NCBI RefSeq assembly: GCF_041890415.1
Contig: NZ_CP169056.1
Location: 930,001-994,000 of the forward strand
From: Pseudoxanthomonas koreensis_A
GTDB lineage: Bacteria; Pseudomonadota; Gammaproteobacteria; Xanthomonadales; Xanthomonadaceae
Reading direction: 5' to 3'
Length of the DNA: 64,000 nt
Shown: one piece after another, positions 44,336 through 55,492 of the stretch
How positions within the stretch are numbered: the stretch's first letter is position 1
Layout of the letters: the number at the start of each line of letters is the position of its first letter
The notes under the pieces: model-generated
Seen by the model: only the letters and a program-made list of their open reading frames with translations
Told to the model about the DNA's origin: nothing
Databases searched by the model: none
Translations under genes and position numbers: made by a program

Positions 44336-44425
44336 GTAGGAGCCGGTCTTGCCGGCGACCTGCCGCATGCAGGAGCCAGTCTTGCCGGCGACCTGCCGCA
44401 TGTAGGAGCCGGTCTTGCCGGCGAC
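44336..44425 (+). repeat. Three tandem REP sequences, 33-bp period
   Basis: 24-bp units at 44336, 44369 and 44402 of the form GTAGGAGCCGGTCTTGCCGG, the second beginning GCAG. Each has a GTAG-type head and a CCGG..CCGG stem, as in REPs mobilised by RAYT transposases. A partial duplicate of copy A follows at 44437-44488. Confidence 0.8.
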
Positions 44426-44492
44426 CGCGGTGCAGGGACTTCCCGTCAGCAGGCATCGCACCACACCGTGTCACGATCATTGGCCGCCGCCT

Positions 44493-44584
44493 GTAGGAGC
44501 CGGTCTTGCCGGCGACCGCGGTGCGGGGTGGTGTGTCGCGATGCCGCAGCCTGCGTCGGGTCGCCGGCAAGGCCGGCTCCTGCA
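44493..44584. repeat. Paired inverted REPs (BIME-like), copy A
   Basis: REPs at 44493-44516 and, inverted, at 44560-44583, with a fixed 43-bp spacer. The whole 92-bp unit recurs in inverse orientation at 61576-61667. Confidence 0.8.
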
Positions 44585-44621
44585 AGACGTCCACGCCCAT
44601 CGGCCGCCGTGCCCGTCCGCT

Positions 44622-45224
44622 TTATCCGGGAGCCTGCGCCAGGGCCGGAACCAGCGGGCCCAGCCAAAGCGAGGCCCCTGCCAGCAGCGCGCCGATGCCG
44701 GTGGCGGCCAGCACGTCGCTGGGATAGTGCAGGCCCAGCACCACCCGCGATACCGCCACTGAAGCGGTGAATGGCACCAGCACCATCGCCAGCCACGGGT
44801 AGTGGGCCAGGGCCACGATGGTGAACGCCACCGCGTGCAGGGTGTGTCCGGAGGGAAAACTGAACTCGTCCAGCGGCGCCACCCAGGCGCGGATGCGGCC
44901 GTCGGCGGCGAACGGGCGCGGCCGCCGCGTCCAGCGTTTCAGGCCCTTGTACAGCGCCAGCGCCACCAGCCCGGTGAGCGCCAGTTGCAGCGCCGCGGCC
45001 AGCCCATCGCGGCCGTCCCCCAGCATCATCAGGCCCATCAGCGCGTACCAGAACGCCCCGTCGCCCAGGCGGCTGACCAGGGAGAAATAGCGCCGTACCG
45101 CGCACCGTGCGCCCCAGCGGTTGGCCTGCATGCACCAGCCATGGTCGCGCGCGTGCAGCACCGCGGCGCGACGGCGTGGTGGCGCGCCGGCGGCCACGGC
45201 CGGTTCAGGCGGCGAGGGCGGCAT
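44622..45224 (-). CDS. PAP2-family membrane phosphatase
   Basis: 200 residues. Integral membrane lipid phosphatase. The three PAP2 motifs are present in order: KGLKRWTRRPRP, FPSGH, and SRVVLGLHYPSD. Several hydrophobic segments surround them. The likely substrate is a polyprenyl or phosphatidic phosphate. Its start overlaps the end of the glycosyltransferase gene by 20 bp, so the two form a tight pair; a phosphatase following a lipid-linked glycosyltransferase suggests glycolipid or lipid-carrier recycling, which is inference. Behind it lies the REP cluster. Confidence 0.85.
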   Translation of the reverse strand: MPPSPPEPAVAAGAPPRRRAAVLHARDHGWCMQANRWGARCAVRRYFSLVSRLGDGAFWYALMGLMMLGDGRDGLAAALQLALTGLVALALYKGLKRWTRRPRPFAADGRIRAWVAPLDEFSFPSGHTLHAVAFTIVALAHYPWLAMVLVPFTASVAVSRVVLGLHYPSDVLAATGIGALLAGASLWLGPLVPALAQAPG

Positions 45225-46362
45225 CGTCTCCTCCCCGGCGGACCAGGGCCGCCAGCAATGCGTCGAAATCGGCTGCGACCTGTTCCGGCCGCAGCCGCAG
45301 GACTGCCTCGCGCGCCGCCCGGCCCATCGCGCGGCGCGCTGGATCGTCGCCGGCCAGGCGCAAGGTGGCCGCGATGAAGCCGCCCTCGTCGTCCACCCGC
45401 GCGCCATGGATGCCGTCGCGCAGGTGCTCGCGCGCCGCGCCCGAGTCGAAGGCCACGGTCGGCACGCCGCTGGCCATGGCTTCCAGGGTGACGTTGCCGA
45501 AGGTTTCGCTGCGGCTCGGGAACAGGAACAGGTCGGCGCTGGCGAAATGCCGCGCAAGGTCGCCACCGCGGCGGGTCCCGCAGAACACGAAGTCCGGGTT
45601 GGCACGCTCCAGTGCCGCGCGTGCGGGACCGTCGCCGACCCACACCATGCGCGCATCCGGGCGCCGCGTCTGCAACGCGCGGAAGGCGCGCACCGCCAGG
45701 CCCAGGTTCTTCTCCGGGGCGATCCGGCCGACGTGGATCGCCACCAGGGTCGCCGCGCCCGCGCCCCAGGAACGGCGCAGCCCGGCATCGCGCAGGGCCG
45801 GTGACAGCTGCGCGGTGTCCACCGCGCGCGGCAGCCGCTGCACCCGCTGGAATCCGCGCGCCTGCAGCAACAACAGCAGTTCCTCGGTGGGCACCAGGGT
45901 GGCGTGGGCGCGGTTGTGGAAGCGGCGCATCCAGGCCAGCGCGGCGCCTTCCAGCCAGGGCATGCCGTAGTCGCGCATGTAGTGGTCGAAGCGGGTGTGG
46001 AAGCCGGAGGCCACCGGGATGCCCAGGCGCGTGGCCGCGCGCAGCGCCGACCACCCGAGCGGACCCTCGGTGGCGATGTAGACCGCATCCGGTGGACGGG
46101 GCATCCAGTGACGCACCAGCTGGCCGCTGGCCGGCAGGCCCAGGCGCAGGCCGGGATAGCGCGGCAGCGCCGCGCCACGGGTGCGCAGGGTGGCGATGGC
46201 CGGTTCCCGGCCGGCCTCGTCGCCGGTCTCGCCGGGCTGGTGCGGGCGCACCACTTCCACCGCGTGGCCGCGCGCGCGCAGCCCCAGGGCCAGGCCCTGC
46301 ACGGTCAGGGCGACGCCGTTGACTTCGGGCGGGTAGGTCTCGGTGACGAGGGCGTAGCGCAT
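45205..46362 (-). CDS. GT4-family glycosyltransferase
   Basis: 385 residues. GT-B fold: N-terminal acceptor domain opening MRYALVTETYPPEVNGVALT, then HVGRIAPEKNLGLAVRAF and the nucleotide-sugar E(x7)E motif SRSETFGNVTLEAMASG. It resembles the MgtA/PimB-type mannosyl- or glucosyltransferases. The start at 46362 has GGAG nine bases upstream; 14 extra residues would be added by a start at 46404. Paired with the overlapping PAP2 phosphatase. The sugar and acceptor are not deducible. Confidence 0.87.
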   Translation of the reverse strand: MRYALVTETYPPEVNGVALTVQGLALGLRARGHAVEVVRPHQPGETGDEAGREPAIATLRTRGAALPRYPGLRLGLPASGQLVRHWMPRPPDAVYIATEGPLGWSALRAATRLGIPVASGFHTRFDHYMRDYGMPWLEGAALAWMRRFHNRAHATLVPTEELLLLLQARGFQRVQRLPRAVDTAQLSPALRDAGLRRSWGAGAATLVAIHVGRIAPEKNLGLAVRAFRALQTRRPDARMVWVGDGPARAALERANPDFVFCGTRRGGDLARHFASADLFLFPSRSETFGNVTLEAMASGVPTVAFDSGAAREHLRDGIHGARVDDEGGFIAATLRLAGDDPARRAMGRAAREAVLRLRPEQVAADFDALLAALVRRGGDDAALAA

Positions 46363-46446
46363 GCGCGGCAGCTCCGGTTTCGGGCCAGCCTGCATCGCCT
46401 GCATGCAGCGCCGGTGACGCTGCGATGACGCTTGTGTGACGCGGCC

Positions 46447-47805
46447 CTAGTCGCTGCCTTGCACGGGCGCCGGCTGCACCGCGTCCACCGACAGCAGCAG
46501 CGAACCGTCGCTCAATCGTGCCTGCAGGCGCGCGCCTGGCGTGGCCTGGCTCACCGACTGGACCAGGCTGCCGTCGGCTGCGGTAAGGATGGTGTAGCCG
46601 CGGGCGACCGTGGCCAGCGGGCTGCAGGCTTCCAGTGCACGCGCCAGCGCGCGCAGTTTCAAGGCATCGCGCTGGAGTACGCGTGCGATGGCTGCTTGTG
46701 GTCGCGGCCGCAGGCGCTGCAGGCGGGCCTGCGCCTGTGCCAGCCGGCGCAGCGGATGGTGCGCGCGCAGCACCGCGGCGGCATGCCGCAGGCGTGCCTG
46801 TCGCTGCTGCAGGCGTTGCCGCCACAGCGCGTCGAGCCGTTGCCCCAGCGCCTGCTGGCGCTGCCGCAGCATGCGCAGGCGGGCCTGCGGCGAGTGCGCC
46901 TGCAGGCGCAGCCAGGCGCGGTCGGCGCGCTGGATTGCCTGGGCCAGGCGGTGGCGCTGCGCGGCCTGCGCGCGTCCATGCAGGCCACGCAGGCGCGTGC
47001 GCAGGTCCTGCGCGTCGGGCACCAGCAGTTCGGCGGCCACCGATGGCGTGGGTGCGCGCAGGTCGGCGGCAAAGTCGGCCAGGCTGAAATCGGTCTCGTG
47101 GCCCACGGCCGATACCACCGGCACCGGGCAGGCGGCGATGGTGCGGGCCAGGTGCTCGTCGTTGAACGCCCACAGGTCCTCGAGCGATCCGCCGCCGCGT
47201 GCCAGCAGCACCGCGTCGTAGCGGCCGCAGGTGCCGGCGCGCTGCAGCAAGTCGGCGATCTGGGCCGCGGCGGTGTCGCCCTGGACCAGGCTGGGCAGCA
47301 CGTCCACCTGCAGCAGCGGCAGGCGCCGCGACAGTACGCTGAGCACGTCGCGTACCGCCGCGCCGGTCGGCGAGGTGATCACGGCAAGGCGGCGCACATA
47401 GGCGGGCAGGGGGCGCTTGCGCGCCGGGTCGAACAGGCCTTCGGCCTCGAGCCTGGCCTTGAGCGCGTCGAACGCGCGGCGCAGCGCGCCCTCGCCGGCC
47501 TCTTCCAGGTGCTCCAGGATCAGCTGGCAATCGCCGCGCGCCTCGTACAGGGTGAGGCGCCCGCGGCCGAGCACCTTCATGCCCTCGCGCGGCACGAACA
47601 TGAGCCGCTGGCTCTTGGGCTTGAACATGGCGCAGCGCACCTGCGCGCGCGCATCCTTGAGGGTGAAATACAGGTGCCCGGAACCGGGGCGGGTGACGCT
47701 GCCCAGTTCGCCTTCGACCCACACCTGCGGGAATGCACTTTCCAGCAGGTCGCGCGCCAGCGTGTTGAGCTGGCTCGGGGTGAGGACGGGATTGTGCTCG
47801 GACAT
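46447..47805 (-). CDS. xseA: Exodeoxyribonuclease VII large subunit
   Basis: 452 residues. With XseB degrades single-stranded DNA. The N-terminal OB fold (about 1-105, WVEGELGSVTRPGSGHLYFTLKD in pieces FPQVWVEGELG and GHLYFTLKD) binds ssDNA, and the catalytic part has VITSPTGAAVRDVL, ARGGGSLEDLWAFN and AVGHETDFSLADF. A long Arg/Gln/Leu-rich coiled-coil follows. The start MSEHNPVLTPSQLN at 47805 is the family N-terminus. xseB is not in the window. Confidence 0.95.
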   Translation of the reverse strand: MSEHNPVLTPSQLNTLARDLLESAFPQVWVEGELGSVTRPGSGHLYFTLKDARAQVRCAMFKPKSQRLMFVPREGMKVLGRGRLTLYEARGDCQLILEHLEEAGEGALRRAFDALKARLEAEGLFDPARKRPLPAYVRRLAVITSPTGAAVRDVLSVLSRRLPLLQVDVLPSLVQGDTAAAQIADLLQRAGTCGRYDAVLLARGGGSLEDLWAFNDEHLARTIAACPVPVVSAVGHETDFSLADFAADLRAPTPSVAAELLVPDAQDLRTRLRGLHGRAQAAQRHRLAQAIQRADRAWLRLQAHSPQARLRMLRQRQQALGQRLDALWRQRLQQRQARLRHAAAVLRAHHPLRRLAQAQARLQRLRPRPQAAIARVLQRDALKLRALARALEACSPLATVARGYTILTAADGSLVQSVSQATPGARLQARLSDGSLLLSVDAVQPAPVQGSD

Positions 47806-47888
47806 CGATGCGCGTGCGGGGCGGCGGGACAGGATAGCGCGGGGTGTGCGCATCGGGCGGACCTTCCGGGGAAGGCGCGCCATCCTGG

Positions 47889-48995
47889 TCAGGATGAAGC
47901 CCGTTGCCCTTCCAACCGCGCCAGCGCCCACTGCACGTGCTCGCGCACCAGGGCGGAGGGATGGTCGCGGCGGGATGCCAGCGCGGCCAGGACCCCGGGA
48001 GTGGATGGTGCGTTGCCCAGGGCCACGGCGATGTTGCGCAGCCAGCGTTCATGGCCGCTGCGCCGGATCGGGCTGCCCTCGGTGCGGCGCAGGAATTCCT
48101 CCTCGTCCCAGGCGAACAGTTGCGCCAGGCTGGCGGTGTCCAGGTTGTTGCGGGCGCGGAAGTCGGGTTCGTCGGTGCGCTTGGCGAACTTGTTCCACGG
48201 GCATACCAGCTGGCAGTCGTCGCAGCCGAAGATGCGGTTGCCGATGGCCGGCCGCAGGTCCTCGGGAATGGCGCCCTCGTGCTCGATGGTGAGGTAGGAA
48301 ATGCAGCGGCGCGCATCCAGCCGGTACGGCGCGATGATGGCGCCGGTGGGGCACACCTCGATGCAGCGCGTGCAGGTGCCGCAGTGGGCGCTGGCCGGTT
48401 CGTCCACCGGCAGCGGCAGGTCCACGTAGATCTCGCCGAGGAAGAACCAGGAGCCGCCGTCGCGATCGATCAGGCAGGTGTGCTTGCCGATCCAGCCAAG
48501 CCCCGCGTTGCGCGCCAGCGCGCGCTCCAGTACCGGCGCCGAATCCACGAATACCCGGTGCCCGAACGGGCCGATCTCCTGCTGCACGCGCGTGGCCAGC
48601 GCCTGCAGGCGGTTGCGCATCAGCTTGTGGTAGTCGCGCCCCAGCGCATAGCGGGCCACGTAGGCGCGCTCGCCGTCGCGCAGGGTGTCCCAGGCCTCGT
48701 CGCCATCGTTGCGGCCGTAGTCCAGGCCCACCGAGATCACCCGCACGGTGCCGGGCACCAGCTCCGGTGGCCGCGAACGCTTGTCGCCGTGGCGCGCCAT
48801 CCATTCCATGGTTCCGTACAGGCCACGCGCAAGCCAGTCGCGCAGGTGCTCTTCGTCCGGGCCCAGTTCCACCCCGGTGATGCCGCAATGCTGGAAGCCC
48901 AGTTCACGTGCCAGCGCGCGGATGCGCCGTGCCACCGCCGCCGGTTCGAAGGCCGCGGTGCGGTGCGCCGGTGCATCGGGCAGGTCGCTGGACAT
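47889..48995 (-). CDS. queG: Epoxyqueuosine reductase QueG
   Basis: 368 residues. Cobalamin-dependent reduction of epoxyqueuosine to queuosine in tRNA. Two [4Fe-4S] clusters are bound by CGTCTRCIEVCP and CDDCQLVCPWN; a HEAT-like C-terminal region binds tRNA. Complements queA, 9 kb upstream. It lies divergent from nnr, the same neighbourhood as E. coli queG-nnr-tsaE-amiB-mutL. Confidence 0.95.
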   Translation of the reverse strand: MSSDLPDAPAHRTAAFEPAAVARRIRALARELGFQHCGITGVELGPDEEHLRDWLARGLYGTMEWMARHGDKRSRPPELVPGTVRVISVGLDYGRNDGDEAWDTLRDGERAYVARYALGRDYHKLMRNRLQALATRVQQEIGPFGHRVFVDSAPVLERALARNAGLGWIGKHTCLIDRDGGSWFFLGEIYVDLPLPVDEPASAHCGTCTRCIEVCPTGAIIAPYRLDARRCISYLTIEHEGAIPEDLRPAIGNRIFGCDDCQLVCPWNKFAKRTDEPDFRARNNLDTASLAQLFAWDEEEFLRRTEGSPIRRSGHERWLRNIAVALGNAPSTPGVLAALASRRDHPSALVREHVQWALARLEGQRASS

Positions 48996-49077
48996 GGAAC
49001 GGGACTCTCGCGGTCGGGCACGTGGAAATCCACCCGGTTCCTGCTGCGCCAGCGGTGGGCGCGCTTAGAATCCGTGC

Positions 49078-50562
49078 ATGGACCACCCCGACGCATTGTA
49101 CGCCGCCGCTTCGGCGCGCCAGCTCGACCGCCTGGCCACCGCGGCGCTGGGCGGTGACGGTTACGTGCTGATGCAGCGCGCAGGCCAGGCCGCATGGCGC
49201 ACGCTGCTGCAGCAGTGGCCGCAGGCGCAGCGCGTGGTCGTGGCCTGCGGCAGCGGCAACAACGGCGGCGACGGCTACGTGCTGGCGCGGCTGGCGCTGC
49301 AGTCGGGCCGCCAGGTGCGGGTGGTGCGCGCGGCCGATGGCGATCCGCGCACGCCGCTGGCCCGGCGCGCGTGTGCCGACTACCTGGCTGCCGGCGGCCA
49401 GGTGGACCTGTTTCCCGCACCACTGGACCAGGCCGACGTACTGGTCGATGCGCTGTTCGGGATCGGACTGGAGTGCGCGCCGCGCGCGCAGTCCGCAGCC
49501 CTGATCGCCGCCCTCGACGCCGCCGCCGCACCGGTACTGGCGCTGGACGTGCCCAGCGGCGTGGATGCCGACCGCGGCAGCGTGCCGGGCGCGGCACTGC
49601 GCGCGCAGTGCACCGTGCAGTTCATCGTCGCCCATGCCGGCCTGTACACCGGCGCGGCGCTGGACCACGCCGGGCAGTTGCTGCTGGACCATCTGGACGT
49701 GGACGCCGGCCACTGGGCGGATGCGGCGCCTGCGGCGGCCACGTTGCTGCACGCCGGGCACCTGCGCGCCTGGTTGCCACCGCGTCCACGCGACACCCAC
49801 AAGGGGGCATCCGGCCGCGTGCTGTGCGTGGGCGGCGACCACGGAGGCGGCGGAGCGGTGCTGCTGTGCGCCGATGCGGCACTGCGCTGCGGCGCCGGGC
49901 TGGTCACGGTGGCGACGCGCGCGGCGCATGTCGCCGGCTTGCTTGCGCGGCGGCCCGAAGCGATGGCCCGTGCAATCGACGATGCCGATGCGGTGCAGCC
50001 GCTGCTCGATGCCGCCGATGTCATCGCCTGCGGGCCCGGGCTGGGTACCGGACCCTGGGGTGCGGCGCTGTACCGGCATGCATTGGCGTGCGGGCGGCCC
50101 CTGGTGCTGGACGCCGACGCGCTGAACCTGCTGGCCGCCGATCCGCGCCCGGTTGGCGATGCGGTGCTCACCCCGCATCCGGGCGAGGCCGCGCGCCTGC
50201 TCGGAACCGACACCGCCAGCGTGCAGCGTGACCGCTACGCCGCTGCCGCCGCGCTTGCCGCGCGCCATCGCTGCACGGTGGTGTTCAAGGGTGCCGGCAC
50301 GATAGTCGCTGCGCCCGGGCAGGCCCCATGCGTGCTGGGCGCGGGCAACCCCGGCATGGCAACCGGCGGCATGGGCGACCTGCTCACCGGCGCGATCGCG
50401 GCGATGCGCGCGCAGGGCTTGCCCGCCTTCGAAGCGGCATGTGCGGGCGCGCTGCTGCACAGCCTGGCCGGCGACGCCGCGGCCACCGACGGGCAGCGCG
50501 GCCTGCTGCCCTCCGACCTGCTGCCCTGGATGCGGCGCCTGGCCAACCCGGAGACCGAATGA
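49078..50562 (+). CDS. nnr: Bifunctional NAD(P)H-hydrate epimerase/dehydratase
   Basis: 494 residues. Repairs hydrated NAD(P)H: the N-terminal YjeF_N domain (about 1-215, CGSGNNGGDGYVLARL) epimerises and the C-terminal ribokinase-like domain (about 220-494) dehydrates with ADP. Signatures in the latter are ASGRVLCVGGDHG, ACGPGLGTG and NPGMATGGMGDLLTG. The stop overlaps the tsaE start by ATGA. Confidence 0.95.
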   Translation: MDHPDALYAAASARQLDRLATAALGGDGYVLMQRAGQAAWRTLLQQWPQAQRVVVACGSGNNGGDGYVLARLALQSGRQVRVVRAADGDPRTPLARRACADYLAAGGQVDLFPAPLDQADVLVDALFGIGLECAPRAQSAALIAALDAAAAPVLALDVPSGVDADRGSVPGAALRAQCTVQFIVAHAGLYTGAALDHAGQLLLDHLDVDAGHWADAAPAAATLLHAGHLRAWLPPRPRDTHKGASGRVLCVGGDHGGGGAVLLCADAALRCGAGLVTVATRAAHVAGLLARRPEAMARAIDDADAVQPLLDAADVIACGPGLGTGPWGAALYRHALACGRPLVLDADALNLLAADPRPVGDAVLTPHPGEAARLLGTDTASVQRDRYAAAAALAARHRCTVVFKGAGTIVAAPGQAPCVLGAGNPGMATGGMGDLLTGAIAAMRAQGLPAFEAACAGALLHSLAGDAAATDGQRGLLPSDLLPWMRRLANPETE

Positions 50563-51044
50563 TGCAGATCATGCTGGCCGACCCGGAGGCGACCGACGCC
50601 CTGGGCCATGCATTGGCCGACACCCGGCCGCAGCCGGCGGTGGTGCACCTGCGCGGCGACCTGGGCGCCGGCAAGTCCACCCTGGCACGCGCGCTGCTGC
50701 GCCGGCTGGGCGTGCAGGGACCCGTGCGCAGCCCGACCTACACCCTGGTGGAGCGCTATCCGGTTCCCGGTGGCGAGGCGTGGCACCTGGACCTGTACCG
50801 GATCGGCGACGCCGGGGAGCTGGATTTCCTCGGCCTGGACGGCGACGAGGCCACGCTGTGGCTGGTGGAGTGGCCCGAACGCGGTGGCCAGGGCTTGCCC
50901 CACGCCGATCTGCGGATACAGCTGGCCCAGGAAGGGCAGGGCCGCCTGGCCCGGCTCGAGGCGGCGTCAGCGGCGGGTCGGAGCTGGCTGGCCGCACTGC
51001 AGGAAGCGGGCCGCTTGCAGGGACTTGTTGCCACGCCACCCTAG
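50559..51044 (+). CDS. tsaE: tRNA t6A synthesis ATPase TsaE
   Basis: 161 residues. P-loop ATPase of the TsaBDE complex that makes N6-threonylcarbamoyl-adenosine at position 37 of ANN-reading tRNAs. Walker A is GDLGAGKST (Lys39 central), with SPTYTLVERY and WHLDLYRIGD as the family motifs. Two tandem ATGs, 50559 and 50562, are possible starts; the first overlaps the nnr stop. Conserved order with the amidase and mutL downstream. Confidence 0.94.
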   Translation: MMQIMLADPEATDALGHALADTRPQPAVVHLRGDLGAGKSTLARALLRRLGVQGPVRSPTYTLVERYPVPGGEAWHLDLYRIGDAGELDFLGLDGDEATLWLVEWPERGGQGLPHADLRIQLAQEGQGRLARLEAASAAGRSWLAALQEAGRLQGLVATPP

Positions 51045-51119
51045 GAAGGTGGCACAGGTTGCGGATTATTAAGGGAAAACCTCTTGCAATCACCGGAAAG
51101 CGGTGCTTGAATCCGCTGC

Positions 51120-52604
51120 ATGCGCCTCGAAATGGCCCGGATCGGACGGTGGTGGGCGGGCTTCGTGCTCGCCGCCGGCGCATGCCTGGGCACCGCCTCG
51201 GCCGGCGAGATCGACACCATCGTGGTGGAGCAGGGCGCAGCCGGCACCCGCGCCGAAGTGCGCCTGCAGGGGGCAGGCAGCTACCGCACCCTGTCGCTGA
51301 CCGGGCCTCACCGGCTGGTGCTGGACCTGCCTGATTCGCGGGCTGCGCAGGCGCTGCGCGTGCCCGCGCCCGCCGGCCTGGTGACCGGCGTGCGCACCGG
51401 CCATCCGGTCCCGGGAACCTTCCGCATCGTGTTCGAGCTCGCCGCGCCGGTGGCCGCGCTGCCACTGCGCATGGAGCCGGCGCCCGGCGGCGCCCGGTTG
51501 CTGATCGAATGGCCCGGCGATGGCCCGGCAACCGCCGCCAGCACCACACCCGCACCGGTCTCGACCGCACCGCCCGCAGCCGCAGCCACTGCGGCTGCGC
51601 CGGCGGCTGACCCGCATGGCGATGCGGCGCGCGCCACGGCGCTGCTGACCGCGCAGGCGACCCAGGCCAGCACCACCACGGCCGCCGCTGCAACCGCGAC
51701 CCCCGGCCCTTCGCCGCAGGCAATCCTCGAAGGGCGGGTGCCACCGTCACCGGCCACGCCGGTCGCAATCACCGCGCCGCCGGCCAGCACCGTTGCGGCG
51801 CCGCCAGCGCAGGTCGCGCCGACGCCGCCTGCCGCCATCACCGGCCGTCCGTTGATCGTGGCCATCGATGCCGGGCATGGCGGCCAGGACCCTGGCGCCA
51901 TCGGCCCCACCGGCAAGCGCGAGAAGGACGTCACCCTGGCCATGGCCCGCGAACTGGCCAGGCAGGTCAACGCCACCCCGGGGCTCAAGGCGTTCCTGGT
52001 GCGCGACAGCGACGTGTTCATCCCGCTGCCGATGCGTGCCCAGCGCGCGCGCGCGGCCAAGGCCGACATCTTCATCTCCATCCATGCCGATGCGGCCGAG
52101 AACCGCAACGCGCGCGGCTCGTCGGTGTACGTGCTCTCGACCAAGGGCGCCTCGTCGCAGCGCGCGCGCTGGCTGGCCGACAAGGAAAACGCGGCCGACC
52201 TGGTGGGCGGCGTGCGCCTGCAGCAGACCGAGGCGGTGCTGGCCAACGTGCTGCTGGACCTGGCCCAGAGCGGCCACATGCGTGCCTCCGAGGACGCCGC
52301 CCAGCACGTGCTCGGCGGGCTCAAGCGCGTGGGCAACAACCACAAGCCGAACATCGAGCGCGCCAATTTCGCCGTGCTGCGCACCTCGGACATGCCGTCG
52401 ATGCTGGTGGAGACCGCGTTCATCTCCAACGCCGACGAGGAGAAGCGCCTGGTCGACCCAGCGTTCCAGCGCAAGGTCGCCGGTGCGGTGCTGGACGGCG
52501 TGCGCACCTACTTCACCCGGCAACCGCCGCCGGGCACCCTGTTTGCCGCGCGTGCCGAGGCCGAGCAGGTGGCCATGGCCGGCGGCGTCGGCGGCACGCC
52601 CTGA
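51120..52604 (+). CDS. N-acetylmuramoyl-L-alanine amidase (AmiB/C type)
   Basis: 494 residues. Periplasmic zinc amidase that splits septal peptidoglycan. Signal peptide cleaving after residue 28 (ASA-GE), an AMIN domain (about 30-140) for peptidoglycan/septum targeting, a long Ala/Thr/Pro linker (about 145-240), then the amidase_3 domain. Zinc ligands His253, Glu268 and His322 and catalytic Glu431 are all present. No LysM domain is seen, unlike E. coli AmiB family members in relatives. The position before mutL corresponds to amiB. Confidence 0.92.
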   Translation: MRLEMARIGRWWAGFVLAAGACLGTASAGEIDTIVVEQGAAGTRAEVRLQGAGSYRTLSLTGPHRLVLDLPDSRAAQALRVPAPAGLVTGVRTGHPVPGTFRIVFELAAPVAALPLRMEPAPGGARLLIEWPGDGPATAASTTPAPVSTAPPAAAATAAAPAADPHGDAARATALLTAQATQASTTTAAAATATPGPSPQAILEGRVPPSPATPVAITAPPASTVAAPPAQVAPTPPAAITGRPLIVAIDAGHGGQDPGAIGPTGKREKDVTLAMARELARQVNATPGLKAFLVRDSDVFIPLPMRAQRARAAKADIFISIHADAAENRNARGSSVYVLSTKGASSQRARWLADKENAADLVGGVRLQQTEAVLANVLLDLAQSGHMRASEDAAQHVLGGLKRVGNNHKPNIERANFAVLRTSDMPSMLVETAFISNADEEKRLVDPAFQRKVAGAVLDGVRTYFTRQPPPGTLFAARAEAEQVAMAGGVGGTP

Positions 52605-52704
52605 GCCTGCGCGTGCCTGGGCCGTCGCTGCCGGGTGGGAGCGGCATCGGCGCAGGGCTATCATCCATGCACCTTCCCTGTTGCGGCGTGCGCCGCCGCT
52701 GCCC

Positions 52705-54515
<1,811 letters not shown>

Positions 54516-54519
<4 letters not shown>

Positions 54520-55460
54520 AGGCGGCCTGCGCCGTCACCACGATGCTGCTGCTGGCGGCGATCGCCGGCTGCGGCGACAAGGGCGGTGAGCCGGCACCGG
54601 CGGCCGCGCCGCAGGTGGATGCGGCATTCGCATCGGCTCAGCAGGCCTGGCGCGACCAGCGCCGCGAGGACCTGCTGCGTGCCGATGGCTGGACCAGCCT
54701 GGTCGGCCTGCACTGGCTGGACCTGAAGGCGCATTACGTCGGCAGCGGCGAGCGCATCGGCAATGGCGTGCGCTTCGCGTTCGGCCCGGAGCGGATGGGC
54801 ATGCTGTCGCGCGACGCACGCGGCAACTACTGGTTCACGCCCGAAACCGGCCTGGAGCTGACTTTGAATGATGCGCCGCTGAAAGGCCGGGTTGCATTGC
54901 ACGGCGACCACCAGCCGGAACCCGGCGTGATCGGCTTCGACGAGGGCAAGGGCCAGGTGAGCCTGATCCGGCGTGGCACCCGCCATGCGTTGCGGGTCAA
55001 GCATGCCGATGCACCGACCCGGCTGCAGTTCGCCGGCCTGGAGTACTGGCCTGCCGATCCGGCGTGGCGCATCGAGGGGCGGTTCCTGCCGCATCCGGTC
55101 GGCCAGACCCTGCCCATCGGCGACATCATCGGGGTGCAGAGCGATTCGCCCAATCCCGGCGTGGTGGAGTTCGAGCACGAGGGCAGGATCCATCGGCTGG
55201 AAGCGCTGGGCGAGCCGGGCCGGGACCTGTTCTTCGTCCTTGCCGACCGCACCAGCGGACACGGCAGCTATCCTGCCGGCCGCTTCCTCGACGCGGCGTG
55301 GCCGGGCCCGGACGGCAAGGTGGTGCTGGATTTCAACCGCGCCTACAACCCGCCGTGCGCCTTCACCCTGTTTGCCACCTGTCCGTTGCCGCCGCCGCAG
55401 AACCGGCTCGACCTGGCCATCACCGCCGGCGAGAAGACCTACGTCTCGCCGGTGCACTGA
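54516..55460 (+). CDS. DUF1684 lipoprotein
   Basis: 314 residues. The start ATG at 54516 overlaps the mutL TGA (ATGA). The signal peptide has lipobox IAGC with Cys24. The body has the DUF1684 pattern: WTSLVGLHWLDLKAHYVGS early, and FNRAYNPPCAFTLFATCPLPPPQNRLDL (in parts FNRAYNPPCAFT and CPLPPPQNRL) near the end. The family is widespread but of unknown function. An alternative ATG at 54498 would add six residues and spoil the signal peptide. Confidence 0.85.
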
Positions 55461-55492
55461 GCACCGTGGCCGGATCCACCCTGGGAAACCCG

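Larger units (their letters stand above)
44011..44621. other. Repeat-filled gap without genes
   Basis: Between thrC and the PAP2 gene. It holds a hexanucleotide array, one copy of a 129-bp element, three tandem REPs and a REP pair, all listed separately. Open frames crossing it are products of the repeats. Confidence 0.8.

Noticed and set aside
44336..44425. Three direct repeats at a constant 33-bp distance, looking like a short CRISPR array
   Set aside because: The 9-bp intervals are too short for spacers and are almost identical, and the units are REP sequences that occur elsewhere. No cas gene is near.
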